Below are positions 35,914-44,641 of a stretch of DNA of 64,000 bases, one piece after another. Origin of the DNA: Methylomagnum ishizawai (GTDB lineage Bacteria > Pseudomonadota > Gammaproteobacteria > Methylococcales > Methylococcaceae); assembly GCF_900155475.1 (NCBI RefSeq), contig NZ_FXAM01000001.1, forward strand, positions 228,501 to 292,500, in the 5' to 3' direction. The position numbers and the translations under genes are program-made. The number at the start of each line of letters is the position of its first letter. The first letter of the stretch is position 1. Below the pieces are notes generated by a model that was given only the letters and a program-made list of their open reading frames with translations, was not told the origin of the DNA and ran no database searches.

Positions 35914-37638
35914 TCAAGCCAACTTGCCCGGCGGCAGGCTCTCGATATGCAAGGTCTGGGTCGGGAAGGCGAAACCGATGCCGGAAGTCTCGGCCAGTTG
36001 CAAAATCTCCAGCAGAATCCGCTGCCGGACCGCCAATTCTTCCCGTCGGCTCGAAACCCGGATCAGGAAATTCAACAGGATATCCAAGCTGCTGGCCCCG
36101 AAGTCGTTGAACGCCACCTGGATATTGTCCTTGCGGGTGTCGGGGTCGGCCCGGAGGATGAGTTCCACCCCCGTGACGAAGGCTCCGAGCTTGGCGGGCG
36201 TGGTGTCGTAGGTCAGGCCCAGGGTGGTCTTGACCTGGCGGTATTGGCGCAGTTCCATATTGTCCACGGTGCTGTTCACCAACTCGCTGCTGGGGATGCT
36301 CACCAAGGAGTCATAGAAGGTGCGGATGCGGGTGCTGCGGAAACCGACGCTCTCGACCACGCCCTCGATATCGCCCACCTTGATCCAATGGCCGATGGTG
36401 AAGGGCTTCTCGAACATGATGATGAGCGATCCCAGCAAATTGGCCAGGGTCTGCTGCGCCGCCAGGGCCACCGCCAAGCCGCCCACGCCCAAACCCGCCA
36501 CCACCGAATAGGCCGGCACGCCCACCCGGTCCCCGCCCACCACCAGGATCACCACCGCCAGCACCAAAGTCACCAAGCGCAATACCAGCCGGATCAACTG
36601 GCTGTCGATGCTGCTGGTGATGAGCCGTTCGGACTCGATCAAGCTTTCCGCCAAGGCGCCGCCCGCCACCCACACCAGCCAGGTCAGGGCCAGATAGAAC
36701 ACGCTCCACAGCGACAAGGTCAGCACCGCGTTGACCTCGCCCGAAATGCGCAACATCTGGGTCAGCACCAGCACCGCGACCGGGATAATCAGCACCAAGC
36801 TGAGCGGCCTCAGCAACTCGGTCCAGCGTTCGGCGGCCCCGGTCCGGCCCACCCAGCGCTGGCTCAGGCGGAAGCTCAGCACCGCCAGGCCGAAGCCGAA
36901 GCTGAACACCCCCATGATGCCGATCCAGCGCCACACCGGCTGGTCCAGGAAACTGGCCATGGCCCAGCCCGGCACCCCGAGTATCCAGCGCGGCGGCACG
37001 ATGGCGCGTAGCGCCAAGACCACGCCGGTGGGCCGGTAATAGACGAAATCGTACAGGCCACCGCGGGCGCCGGACCGATAGGGCAGATACTTGACCTTGG
37101 CGTAGAAATCGGGGATGCGCTGTACGGTTTCCGGGCCGAACAGGTATTCGCCCGCCCGCGGCCCGGTTTCCATCCGCACGAGGCGGATTTCGGTGCCGGG
37201 TATCGTCCAGCGTTTGAATTCGGCGGCGGCCATCGCCGGGGCGTCGGGGATGGCTTCCCAGGGCGGTAGTTCGATGCGGTCCAGCACCTCCTTCAATTGC
37301 AAGGTCAGCCGCCGCCCCGCCTCGTCCAGCATGGCGGGCGGCACTTGGCTCAAATCCAGCGCCCGTTCGGCGGAAAACAAGTCGTAGCGGGCCTTGGCGA
37401 TGGTCCCGACCTCGTCCGGCGACAGGTAGAGCCGCGACGAGGCCAGATAGTTGTTCACCAGGCCGTCGCCCTTGGCATAGGCCTCGTCCATGAATTCGAG
37501 GAAGCCGCGCAGGGTGGTCCTGGGGCTGGAGGTGTCGATGGGTTCGAGCGGCTTGATCTCTTCGGCGGCGACGGCCAAGGAGCATAACAGCGTGAGCGCC
37601 AGCCACGGCAACAGGGAACGGAGGAACCTGGGATTCAT
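35914..37638 (-). CDS. MscS-family channel with N-terminal periplasmic domain
   Basis: 574 residues. A signal peptide (LLPWLALTLLCSLAVA) precedes a periplasmic domain of about 200 residues (DTSSPRTTLRGFLEFMDEAY is a landmark). About five membrane helices and the MscS core follow: VVAGLGVGGLAVALAAQQTLANLLGSLIIMFEKPF, then GHWIKVGDIEGVVESVGFRSTRIRTFYDSLVSIPSSELVN. The protein is a probable osmotic safety valve of the inner membrane. Its architecture differs from that of the channel at the start of the window. It is convergent with modE and lies 83 bp upstream of the DUF2950 stop, which is on the same strand. Confidence 0.9.
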   Translation of the reverse strand: MNPRFLRSLLPWLALTLLCSLAVAAEEIKPLEPIDTSSPRTTLRGFLEFMDEAYAKGDGLVNNYLASSRLYLSPDEVGTIAKARYDLFSAERALDLSQVPPAMLDEAGRRLTLQLKEVLDRIELPPWEAIPDAPAMAAAEFKRWTIPGTEIRLVRMETGPRAGEYLFGPETVQRIPDFYAKVKYLPYRSGARGGLYDFVYYRPTGVVLALRAIVPPRWILGVPGWAMASFLDQPVWRWIGIMGVFSFGFGLAVLSFRLSQRWVGRTGAAERWTELLRPLSLVLIIPVAVLVLTQMLRISGEVNAVLTLSLWSVFYLALTWLVWVAGGALAESLIESERLITSSIDSQLIRLVLRLVTLVLAVVILVVGGDRVGVPAYSVVAGLGVGGLAVALAAQQTLANLLGSLIIMFEKPFTIGHWIKVGDIEGVVESVGFRSTRIRTFYDSLVSIPSSELVNSTVDNMELRQYRQVKTTLGLTYDTTPAKLGAFVTGVELILRADPDTRKDNIQVAFNDFGASSLDILLNFLIRVSSRREELAVRQRILLEILQLAETSGIGFAFPTQTLHIESLPPGKLA

Positions 37639-37720
37639 GCGGACCTGTGGGATCGGAAGGGAAATGAAAGGGAAAATCCTGGCCGGGGCGCGAACAGGGC
37701 GGCGGACCCGCCCGGCCCGC

Positions 37721-38650
37721 TCATTCGCCGGTCGCCACCAGCTCCCAGCCGGGACCGGGGTTGTATGCCTTGATATCCTGGGCCAGTTCCGCCGTCTTGG
37801 GACCGAGGTCTTTCTGGTAGATTTTGCCCTGGTGGTTGACGATGAAGCTCATGACGCCGGATTGGCCGTACTCGGCGGGAACAGCCACCAGGCCGAAACC
37901 GGCGATCATATTGCCGTTGATGATGTAGTCGTATTTGCCGCCGGGCGCGTCCGGGCCTTGGCGGGTCAGGATGCGGTAGTAATAGCCATGGTAGGGGACG
38001 GATTGGCCCGCGCCCTTGCCATAACCTTCGGCGCGGGCTTCGGCCACCAGCGGTCCCATCGGGCTGGACGGTTGGCCGGGTTCCTCCTCCCAGAACAGCC
38101 CGTCGTGCTGGCCGGGGCTGCTGGCCAGCTTCTGGGCATATTCGGCCACCGTCTCGCCGTCGTGGTCGAGATTGGCGTACTCGAACTGGGCTTCCACATA
38201 GGCGTTGATCACGCCCAGGGTGTACAACTCGTTGCGCCCGATGCGGCGGTTGATGATTTCCTCCCGGCCCTGGGCGGCGTCGAAGTGCCAACCGGCGGCG
38301 GTTTTCACCAGCGGGATGGGGAAGGGCCAATGGTCTGGACCGGCGTAGAGGACGGCCTGATCCGGCCCGGCGGTTTCGGTGGAGAGCTGGGCCGTGGCCT
38401 TGGCGATGAAAGCCTCGCGGTTGCGTTGATCTTCCGCCGGATCGCCCGAAGACAGCAAGGCCGCGCCTTCGGCACCGAACAAGGCGTCCAAGCCCTTGGG
38501 ATCGCTGGAACGGGCGGCTTGCAGCAAGGCCTGGGCCGCCGCGTCGGGGGTGGGGAAGCTTGGCACCGCCGGGCTGTCCGGGGCGGGATGGGCGGCGAGC
38601 GGAATCAGGGCCAGGGTCGCGAATAAAGCGGTGCGGAGCTTGCGGTGCAT
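37721..38650 (-). CDS. DUF2950 family secreted protein
   Basis: 309 residues with a signal peptide (KLRTALFATLALIPLAAHP). The ATG at 38650 has GAGGA 7 bases upstream and is preferred over an in-frame start 60 bases further up. Typical DUF2950 landmarks are FPTPDAAAQALLQAARSSD, WHFDAAQGREEIINRRIGRNEL, PYHGYYYRILTRQG and FGLVAVPAEYGQSGVMSFIVN. The function of DUF2950 proteins is unknown. The gene lies 59 bp after a DUF3300 gene on the same strand, an arrangement known from other proteobacteria, so the two products probably act together in the envelope. Confidence 0.85.
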   Translation of the reverse strand: MHRKLRTALFATLALIPLAAHPAPDSPAVPSFPTPDAAAQALLQAARSSDPKGLDALFGAEGAALLSSGDPAEDQRNREAFIAKATAQLSTETAGPDQAVLYAGPDHWPFPIPLVKTAAGWHFDAAQGREEIINRRIGRNELYTLGVINAYVEAQFEYANLDHDGETVAEYAQKLASSPGQHDGLFWEEEPGQPSSPMGPLVAEARAEGYGKGAGQSVPYHGYYYRILTRQGPDAPGGKYDYIINGNMIAGFGLVAVPAEYGQSGVMSFIVNHQGKIYQKDLGPKTAELAQDIKAYNPGPGWELVATGE

Positions 38651-38709
38651 GGTGTGGTCCTCGGATAGGGTGTTCGTGCTGGAATGGGCCGGGATCATGG
38701 GAGGGATCA

Positions 38710-40635
38710 TCAGCGCCTCCCTCTGAGTCCACCGCCCTCGCCGCCGCCTTGGAACCGGCCTCCTCCACCGCCCCCGCCCTGGAAATTACGCCCACCGCCG
38801 CCTTGCGCCCCACCGCCCGCGGCGGCGAGATTCTGGCGGCTGGCCGCGCCGCGCTTGGAGAAATCCTGCATCCGGGCGTTGTCGCGGGCACCCTCGAAGG
38901 CATTGGGCCGGGCGGCTTCAGCGCGTTTCTGGTTGTCGCGGAACTGGCTGGAATCACGCTGGCCCTGGGCGGGCCGCTGGGCGGGTTCGGCCCGCCGTTC
39001 CTGGACCTTGCTGCGGGCTGATCCCGTTTCGGCCTGGGCTGTGGGTTGTCGTCCCGCGGACTCCCGCCGGGGCCGTTCGCCCGCCTTGGGTTGGGCTTTC
39101 TCCCGGCTGGCCGCGCCGCGGCGTTCTTCCGCCCGTGCCTGCCGTCCGTTGCCGGTGTCGGCCAGACCTTCCCAAGCGCTGGGCCGGTGGCCTGGGTCCA
39201 GCCGTTTTGGAATATCGGTGGTCGCCGCCGGGCGGTTGGGTTGGGCCAGCTTGGACCCGAACTTTTGTTCCAACTGGGTATCCTGGCCCAGGCGTTGGCG
39301 GACTTGCTCCGCCGATGGGCGTTGCCCGGCGGGTAAACTGGCCGGACGGTCCGGGCTTTGCCCGAAACCCCGCACATTGGCGGGCAAGGTCTGCGCCGAG
39401 CCTAGGCGGTCCCCGGCCAAACCCGGCTGCTGGATAGCGCCCCAACGCTCGCGGGCGGCGGCGGGATATTGCTGGCCGCGGCGGTGGCGGGCGTCGGGGG
39501 TCCAGCCTTCGCGTCCTTGTTTCCAGTTCGCCAATTGGTCCTGGTTGATGCTGCGGCTACGGTCGATGTTGATTTCGTTGCCGGAGACATTGACGTTCTT
39601 GTTGTAATTCACGTTGCCCCGGTCGTAGCCGCCGCCGCTGTTCCAGCAGGTGCCGTTGCGGCAGACCGTCCCGCCGTAATAGTGGCTGACCGGCGGGTAA
39701 TAACCGCCGTAATAGCCGCCATGCCAATCGTTGTCGTTGTGGGTCCATTCCATGATGCCCCAGGTTAGCAAGCCACCGACCAAGGCGCCCGCCCCGAAAG
39801 TCAGCCATGGATCGGTGCTGGATGCCGTGGTGGTGGCGGTGGCGGGCGCGGCACCGGGGTAATAGTTGTTGACCACCGTGGTCGGCGCGGAGGCGGGCGG
39901 CGGGGCCAGCGGGGCGGAATAGGCTTGCTGCGGGTTGTATTGGGGCACGTAGAGCGTGTCGGACTTGGCCGGTTCGATGTAGACCACTTCTTTCTTCGCC
40001 ACCGCCGGTTGCACCTGGGGCATCCCGGCGGCGGGCGTCGCCGCCTCGGCCTTCACCGTGACCTTCTGCTGCGGCGAGTCCTTGAGGAAGCCCGAAGCCC
40101 GCGCCCGGCGGCGCAACTCCTGGACCGCGTTCATCAAGGCTTCCGGCTGGGCCAGGAAGGTATCGCCCAAACGGGTGGTCCAGTCCAGATGGTCGTTCAT
40201 CATCTTGAGGACTTGCGGCACTTCCGCCAAACGCAGGATGCTGGCGTCCCAGGTTTGATCCTTGAGGCTCGCGGGGTCGGGCTTGGAATCCAACCAGCGG
40301 GCGGCTTGCACCACTTCCAAGGGATAGGTGGACGCGACCAGCAGCTCCGCCAACAACGGATCGGGATAGAGCGCGATGGGGGCCACCAGGGATTCCAAAT
40401 CCGACAGCGCTTGGACCGGGGCGGCGGGCGGCGGGGGCTGGGTCGGAGCCGCGGCGGGTGGGGCCGCGGTCGGCGGCGGGTTGGCCACCGCCTGGGCGGG
40501 CGGCGTCTGGGCCGGTGGCTTGGCACCCGCCGTCCGGTCTTCCCCGCCGCATCCGGTCGGTGACAAGGCCAGGGCGATGAGCATGGCCCGGCATAGGGCG
40601 GAGCGCTCTCCTATCGAAGTTGGGGTCACTGTCAT
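38710..40635 (-). CDS. DUF3300 family envelope protein with Gly/Arg-rich tail
   Basis: 641 residues from ATG 40635. The N-terminus contains MLIALALSPTGCGG, which could be an imperfect lipobox. A Pro/Ala-rich linker leads to the DUF3300 domain (LESLVAPIALYPDPLLAELLVASTYPLEVVQAARWL, then LDWTTRLGDTFLAQP). A short hydrophobic glycine stretch (LTFGAGALVGGLLTWGIMEW) and a His/Tyr/Gly-rich segment (HGGYYGGYYPPVSHYYGG) follow. The last 250 residues are Arg/Gln/Gly-rich and probably disordered, ending in repeated GGGG and GGRF runs. Function unknown; it pairs with the DUF2950 gene downstream. Confidence 0.82.
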   Translation of the reverse strand: MTVTPTSIGERSALCRAMLIALALSPTGCGGEDRTAGAKPPAQTPPAQAVANPPPTAAPPAAAPTQPPPPAAPVQALSDLESLVAPIALYPDPLLAELLVASTYPLEVVQAARWLDSKPDPASLKDQTWDASILRLAEVPQVLKMMNDHLDWTTRLGDTFLAQPEALMNAVQELRRRARASGFLKDSPQQKVTVKAEAATPAAGMPQVQPAVAKKEVVYIEPAKSDTLYVPQYNPQQAYSAPLAPPPASAPTTVVNNYYPGAAPATATTTASSTDPWLTFGAGALVGGLLTWGIMEWTHNDNDWHGGYYGGYYPPVSHYYGGTVCRNGTCWNSGGGYDRGNVNYNKNVNVSGNEINIDRSRSINQDQLANWKQGREGWTPDARHRRGQQYPAAARERWGAIQQPGLAGDRLGSAQTLPANVRGFGQSPDRPASLPAGQRPSAEQVRQRLGQDTQLEQKFGSKLAQPNRPAATTDIPKRLDPGHRPSAWEGLADTGNGRQARAEERRGAASREKAQPKAGERPRRESAGRQPTAQAETGSARSKVQERRAEPAQRPAQGQRDSSQFRDNQKRAEAARPNAFEGARDNARMQDFSKRGAASRQNLAAAGGGAQGGGGRNFQGGGGGGGRFQGGGEGGGLRGRR

Positions 40636-40808
40636 GGCGTTGCTCGCGGAATCAAGGAATGGGGCCGGTGGTGGGCACCGGAAGCGGTGGAGGCTGGGAC
40701 GGTCGATGCGCTCCTGTCCGGCGCATCCTACGCTTCCACCGCCATGTTGCAACCGTAGCCGGGATGGGCGGTGGCATCCAGCCTCCCAGGGCGATGCGCC
40801 CCTCGCGG

Positions 40809-41681
40809 TCAGGATACCAGCCGCCGCCCCGTCAGCCGTTCCAGCACCTTGAGCGGGGCGGTTTCCGGGCGGGCTTGGTGTGCCACCTCCAGATAGAAGG
40901 TCTGTTCCAGCATGAACTGGCCGGATAGGACCGCGTGCAGCACTTGGTCGGAATAGACGACCCAGGTGCTGCCCGCCGGGAAGGCGAAGGTCTCCTGCGC
41001 TGCCTGGGCCTGATAATCCAGGTCGGCCTTGCCGAGATCGTGCAACTGGCCCATGAGATGGTCGTATTCGCTGCGGCGGGATTTGGTGAGGCCCAGCCGT
41101 TCCAAGGCCCAGGCCGATCCCGGCCAGGGGCGGCGGGTCAGGGGCAGGAATGTCCGGGCATACGGCTCAAACGGTTCGCCGACCCGCCAGACCCTGGGTT
41201 TCCCCTCGGGATTGATATTGGCGAACACCCGCAACAAGCGCTTGCCGCCGGTGGGGTTGGAGGGGAAGGAATCCACATGCAGGCGGGAATCGTCCTTGCG
41301 CCAGCTGGTCTCGCGGCCTTCCGCCTTCACCGTGCGATAAGAAGCGAAACCGCGCCGCAGGTAGGGGCGGTATCCCGGAAACAGGCCGTGGACCAAGCGT
41401 TCCGCCCCGTCGGAAAAGCGGGTCAGCATCGCTTGCAGCGCCGCGACTTCGTCCGGGGTGCCGACCGCGCCGCGCAATTCGGTCCCGCGCAGGCTGATGT
41501 TCTTGGCCTTGCCGTCGGTCCAGCTTTCGGCGAGGAAGCGCCGCTCGGCCTCCCCGACCGTGAATGCCAGCCGGGGCAGATATAGCACCTGGCCGGTTTC
41601 CAAGCATTCGGTCCAGTGCTGTCCGTCCGGCGCGGTTTCCCAGGTGTCGATGGGGCATTCGCGGATGAGGCTCGGTGTCAT
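40809..41681 (-). CDS. kdoO: Kdo 3-hydroxylase KdoO-like dioxygenase
   Basis: 290 residues resembling the Fe(II)/2-oxoglutarate/O2-dependent Kdo 3-hydroxylase family known from Burkholderia and Yersinia (PF11004-type). The iron-binding HxD is in RLHVDSFPSNPTGGKRLLRVFANINPEGKPR, near residue 135; the distal His is in YSDQVLHAVLSGQFMLEQTFYL. The enzyme converts Kdo to Ko in the inner core of lipopolysaccharide, which changes acid stability and charge of the core. It stands alone, 111 bp upstream of the LOG-family stop on the same strand. Assignment is by motif recall. Confidence 0.85.
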   Translation of the reverse strand: MTPSLIRECPIDTWETAPDGQHWTECLETGQVLYLPRLAFTVGEAERRFLAESWTDGKAKNISLRGTELRGAVGTPDEVAALQAMLTRFSDGAERLVHGLFPGYRPYLRRGFASYRTVKAEGRETSWRKDDSRLHVDSFPSNPTGGKRLLRVFANINPEGKPRVWRVGEPFEPYARTFLPLTRRPWPGSAWALERLGLTKSRRSEYDHLMGQLHDLGKADLDYQAQAAQETFAFPAGSTWVVYSDQVLHAVLSGQFMLEQTFYLEVAHQARPETAPLKVLERLTGRRLVS

Positions 41682-41792
41682 GGGTCGCTCCTTGGGCGAG
41701 GGTGGATCGGGTAGGCGGGCCGGGGCATAACCCCCGGATCGGCGGTGGATTTAACCATTTGCCACCGGGTTTAGCGACCGTTTGCGGAACCC

Positions 41793-42521
41793 TCAGCCCA
41801 GCGTGGCTTCCGCCGCCCGGATGATGCGCACGGTGTCCTCGGGATAATCGACGCCATGCAGGAAATAGGTTTCCTCCGCATCGACGCAGCCATGCTCCAG
41901 CAGGATGTCGCGGGCGAAGTCGCCCAGCCCGCCCCAGAATTCCCGCGCCATGAACACCACCGGGAAGGCTTCCAGCTTGCCGGTCTGGATCAGGGTGATG
42001 ACCTCGAACGCCTCGTCCAAGGTGCCGAAACCACCGGGCAGGATCACGAAAGCCCGCGAGTATTTCACCAACATCAGCTTGCGGGTGAAGAAATGCTCGA
42101 ATTCGATGAATTTGTCGAGATAGGCATTGGGCTGTTGCTCGCAGGGCAGCTTGATGTTGCAGCCGATGCTCAGGCCGCCCGCTTCTTTCGCGCCGCGGTT
42201 GGCGGCTTCCATGATGCCGGGACCGCCGCCGGTCATCACGGCGTAACCGGCTTCGGCCAGGGCGCGTCCGGTGGCCCGTGCCAGGTGGTAATAGGGATGG
42301 TCCTCGGGGAAGCGGGCCGAGCCGAATACCGTGACGCAAGGGGCTTCGAGGTCGAAGCTCTCGAAACCGCGCAGGAATTCCAGGAAGAAGGTGACGGCGC
42401 TTTCGAGGTCGGCGGCGCGGTCGCGGGGACCGGAGAGCAATAGCTTTTCGGCTCCTTCGACCTTGCCCAGCAAAGAGAGCGAGTGGTTTGGACCGGCGAA
42501 GGGCGGGAGGGCGTGGGTCAT
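41793..42521 (-). CDS. LOG-family (TIGR00730) nucleotide phosphoribohydrolase
   Basis: 242 residues. The Rossmann-like LOG fold is shown by VTVFGSARF, AVMTGGGPGIMEAANRGA and the catalytic PGGFGTLDE motif. Family members hydrolyse the N-glycosidic bond of nucleoside 5'-monophosphates (cytokinin-type or AMP-like). The N-terminal extension of about 55 residues before VTVFG is common in the longer bacterial group. The physiological substrate here is unknown. Confidence 0.88.
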   Translation of the reverse strand: MTHALPPFAGPNHSLSLLGKVEGAEKLLLSGPRDRAADLESAVTFFLEFLRGFESFDLEAPCVTVFGSARFPEDHPYYHLARATGRALAEAGYAVMTGGGPGIMEAANRGAKEAGGLSIGCNIKLPCEQQPNAYLDKFIEFEHFFTRKLMLVKYSRAFVILPGGFGTLDEAFEVITLIQTGKLEAFPVVFMAREFWGGLGDFARDILLEHGCVDAEETYFLHGVDYPEDTVRIIRAAEATLG

Positions 42522-42738
42522 GGCATGGCCTCGTGGGTTGGGGGAGGAAAATCGCGGATTAGCGGGCTTGGGAATCCAAAAGCCATGCGCCGCGCCGGTT
42601 CCACCGCCATCAATCCCCGCCGTCCGGTGTCATTGCGGGCACTGGAATACCGCCAAGGCTCCGGGTGGGTCCATGGCCGCGCTGCATGGGGGTTTGGTTT
42701 AAGCCGGCCGCGGCGGGCCGCGATCCGCCCCGTCGCGG

Positions 42739-43263
42739 CTAGGCCAAGGTTTCCAGCCTGCGCCGTAACGCCTGCCCGTAGCGGGCCATCTGAGCCTCGT
42801 CGGCGGCGTAGGCACCATGGAAGATCATGGGTTCCAGCCAGGTCATGCCGCAGAAGCAGGCGGTCAGCTCGAAGGGTTTCAGCAATTCGGCGACGGCGAT
42901 GCCGTTGATGCCGTCGGGCGCGTAGGCGGTGGCGGGCATTCCGGTGGTGACGCTGTGCAGCCAGCGTTTACCGCGCAGGGCCAGTCCCTTGGCACCGTAG
43001 GCGAAATCTTGTTCCAGCACCACGTCGATCCATTCCTTGAGCAGGGCCGGGCAGCTATACCAATAGAAAGGATGCTGGAACAGCACCACATCGGCTTCCA
43101 TCAAGAGGGCTTGCTCGCGTTGGATATCGATGTAGAAATTGGGATAGAGCGCGTAGAGATCGTTGACGCGGGCACCGGGCAGGTCGCGCAGGGCGTCCAG
43201 CACGGCGTGGTTGGCCCGCGAGCGTTCGGGGTAGGGGTGGATGAACTGTATCAGGATGGTCAT
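42739..43263 (-). CDS. KefG/KefF-like NAD(P)H quinone oxidoreductase
   Basis: 174 residues from ATG 43263 (MTILIQFIHPYPERSRAN). The flavodoxin-like fold of the NQO family is recognisable. NDLYALYPNFYIDIQREQALL, VVLFQHPFYWYSCPALLKEWIDVVL and GKRWLHSVTTG align by eye with E. coli KefG better than with KefF. KefG binds FMN and is required for full activity of KefB. Here the candidate antiporter gene is 31 kb away, so partnership is an inference. The gene is flanked by a LOG-family gene and a rhomboid gene on the same strand. Confidence 0.8.
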   Translation of the reverse strand: MTILIQFIHPYPERSRANHAVLDALRDLPGARVNDLYALYPNFYIDIQREQALLMEADVVLFQHPFYWYSCPALLKEWIDVVLEQDFAYGAKGLALRGKRWLHSVTTGMPATAYAPDGINGIAVAELLKPFELTACFCGMTWLEPMIFHGAYAADEAQMARYGQALRRRLETLA

Positions 43264-43363
43264 GGCGGCGGGCTGGGAGCGACGAGCCTGGATCATAGCA
43301 TGGCCCCCGCGCCGCCCAGATGTTGACGCTGAGTTTCGGCGCTTCCCGCACGGCATCGCCGTC

Positions 43364-43393
43364 GCCCGGATTCCGCTAACACCGCAGCCGGGC
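43364..43393. repeat. REP-like inverted repeat, copy 1
   Basis: GCCCGG (43364-43369) and CCGGGC (43388-43393) bracket ATTCCGCTAACACCGCAG. The stem, its loop and the adjoining CTA(C/T)GG match a second copy at 59931-59964 (GGATTCCGCTA, GCA, CCGGGCTA in the same order). Similar repeats with CCCGGATT-CCGGGCTA arms are scattered through many gamma- and betaproteobacterial genomes, as I recall. Confidence 0.6.
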
Positions 43394-43409
43394 TACGGCC
43401 CGGTCCCGC

Positions 43410-44156
43410 TCACCAGCGATAACCGCCGAAAAAACGCCGCCGATGCTCGGCCAGATAACCCGGTCTTTGCATCGGCCCGACCAGGACCAAGCCCGCCAGG
43501 AAGCCGCCCACATGCGCCCAGAACGCCACGCCGCCGCCCGCGCCGTGCAGCCCCGGCATCCCGCCCGCCAATTGCAGGATGAACCAATAGCCCAGCATCC
43601 CGATGGCGGGCACCGAAATCGTGGTGACGAAAAACCCGAGGAAGATCAAGGTATGGATACGGGCGTGCGGATAGAGTCGGGCGTAGGCGCCCATTACTCC
43701 GCCGATGGCCCCGGAAGCCCCGACCATGGGCGCGGTGGTGGCCGGGTCGGAGAGGATTTGCGCCGCCGCCGCCAGCCCGCACAGGAGATAGAACACCACG
43801 AACCGCAGCGGTCCCATGCAATCCTCGATATTGTCGCCGAACACCCACAGGAACCACAGGTTGCCGATGATGTGGAACCAGCCGCCGTGCAGGAACATAT
43901 GGGTGAACAGGGTGGGCAGGGAGCCTTCGTCCTCCAATTCGCAGCCCAGATGCTCGTTCAGCGGGATGACGGTGCCGGGCGGCACCCGGCCCAGGAGGTC
44001 GCCCGGAATCAAGCCGAGTTCGCATAATGAGCGGGCCAAGGGTTCGTCCGCGCCCAAGCCTTGGATGAAGACCCAACTGAAAATGTTGAGTCCGATGATG
44101 ATGAGCAAGGCCAGCGGCCTGCCCAGGGTGGGATTCTCGTCGCGCAATGGGAACAT
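43410..44156 (-). CDS. Rhomboid-family intramembrane serine protease
   Basis: 248 residues with six to seven membrane helices. The catalytic Ser lies in GASGAIGG and the catalytic His in AHVGGFLAGL. The upstream His and Asn are in the HGGWFHIIGNLWFLWVFGDNIED segment. A loop of about 40 residues with two acidic clusters (residues 35-75) separates the first and second helices. The start at 44156 (MFPLRDENP) begins just before the first helix; an in-frame longer start is Ser/Pro-rich and unlikely. Rhomboids cleave transmembrane substrates in the inner membrane; the substrate here is unknown. Confidence 0.9.
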   Translation of the reverse strand: MFPLRDENPTLGRPLALLIIIGLNIFSWVFIQGLGADEPLARSLCELGLIPGDLLGRVPPGTVIPLNEHLGCELEDEGSLPTLFTHMFLHGGWFHIIGNLWFLWVFGDNIEDCMGPLRFVVFYLLCGLAAAAQILSDPATTAPMVGASGAIGGVMGAYARLYPHARIHTLIFLGFFVTTISVPAIGMLGYWFILQLAGGMPGLHGAGGGVAFWAHVGGFLAGLVLVGPMQRPGYLAEHRRRFFGGYRW

Positions 44157-44641
44157 GCTTGCCTCGCTGGATGATGGCCTGGATGGAGGATGGGCGGGAA
44201 CAAGCTTTGGGGTTTGGCCGAAAGCAACTTCCCGGTTCCGCTGGGGATAAAAACGCGCTGGAGTGCGAACCTCAGTTTGCGCGGGGCCGGTGCGTGCCAA
44301 CCGAAGTTGGTACTCCAAGGCGATATGGGGAAGTTATTCCCGGCCCAACCCTCGGAGCCGGCCCGGCAGAAAGAAGTTCGGGAGGCGTCAAGCCCGCTGT
44401 GGATTTTCAGAGCCCTGCGGAATGGGCTATCCGGGCGGCTGTGGCGACGATGGATGGGCAAGGACCGCGAAATTCTCGCCGGTACCGCCGCGAACCGCCC
44501 ATGGAAACCCCCGCTCGACCTTGGCTTGGCAAGTGCCGGGGGGTTCTGAAAATCTGCCTATACTGTGTACGAGCATGACCGCCTTGGCCCATCACACAAT
44601 AAATATCTTTTATTAATCAGGCATATAGGGGATAGCCCCGC
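44157..44641. other. Divergent intergenic region before the sensor operon (485 bp)
   Basis: It holds no convincing gene; short frames in it have no start signal or homology. A small hairpin with a CGAA loop lies at 44295-44312 (TGCCAAC / GTTGGTA, one G-T pair). The last 100 bases are AT-rich and contain TATACT at 44559-44564 and AT runs near 44595-44620, so the operon promoter is probably here. I could not pair these with a good -35 box. Confidence 0.5.
44628..44639 (+). promoter_or_regulatory. Ribosome-binding site inside a small GC hairpin
   Basis: AGGGG, the likely Shine-Dalgarno for the sensor gene, starts a 4-bp stem GGGG-ATAG-CCCC (44628-44639) that ends two bases before the ATG at 44642. 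Folding would hide the ribosome-binding site. The stem is short, so its effect is uncertain. Confidence 0.3.

Noticed and set aside
37635..39377. 580-codon minus-strand frame overlapping the DUF2950 and DUF3300 genes
   Set aside because: Pro/Arg/Gly-rich alternative frame; the two DUF proteins in other frames have family motifs, signals and ribosome-binding sites.
44190..44549. 119-codon frame upstream of the sensor operon
   Set aside because: No Shine-Dalgarno, no domain, and overlapping frames of similar length exist on both strands; treated as intergenic.
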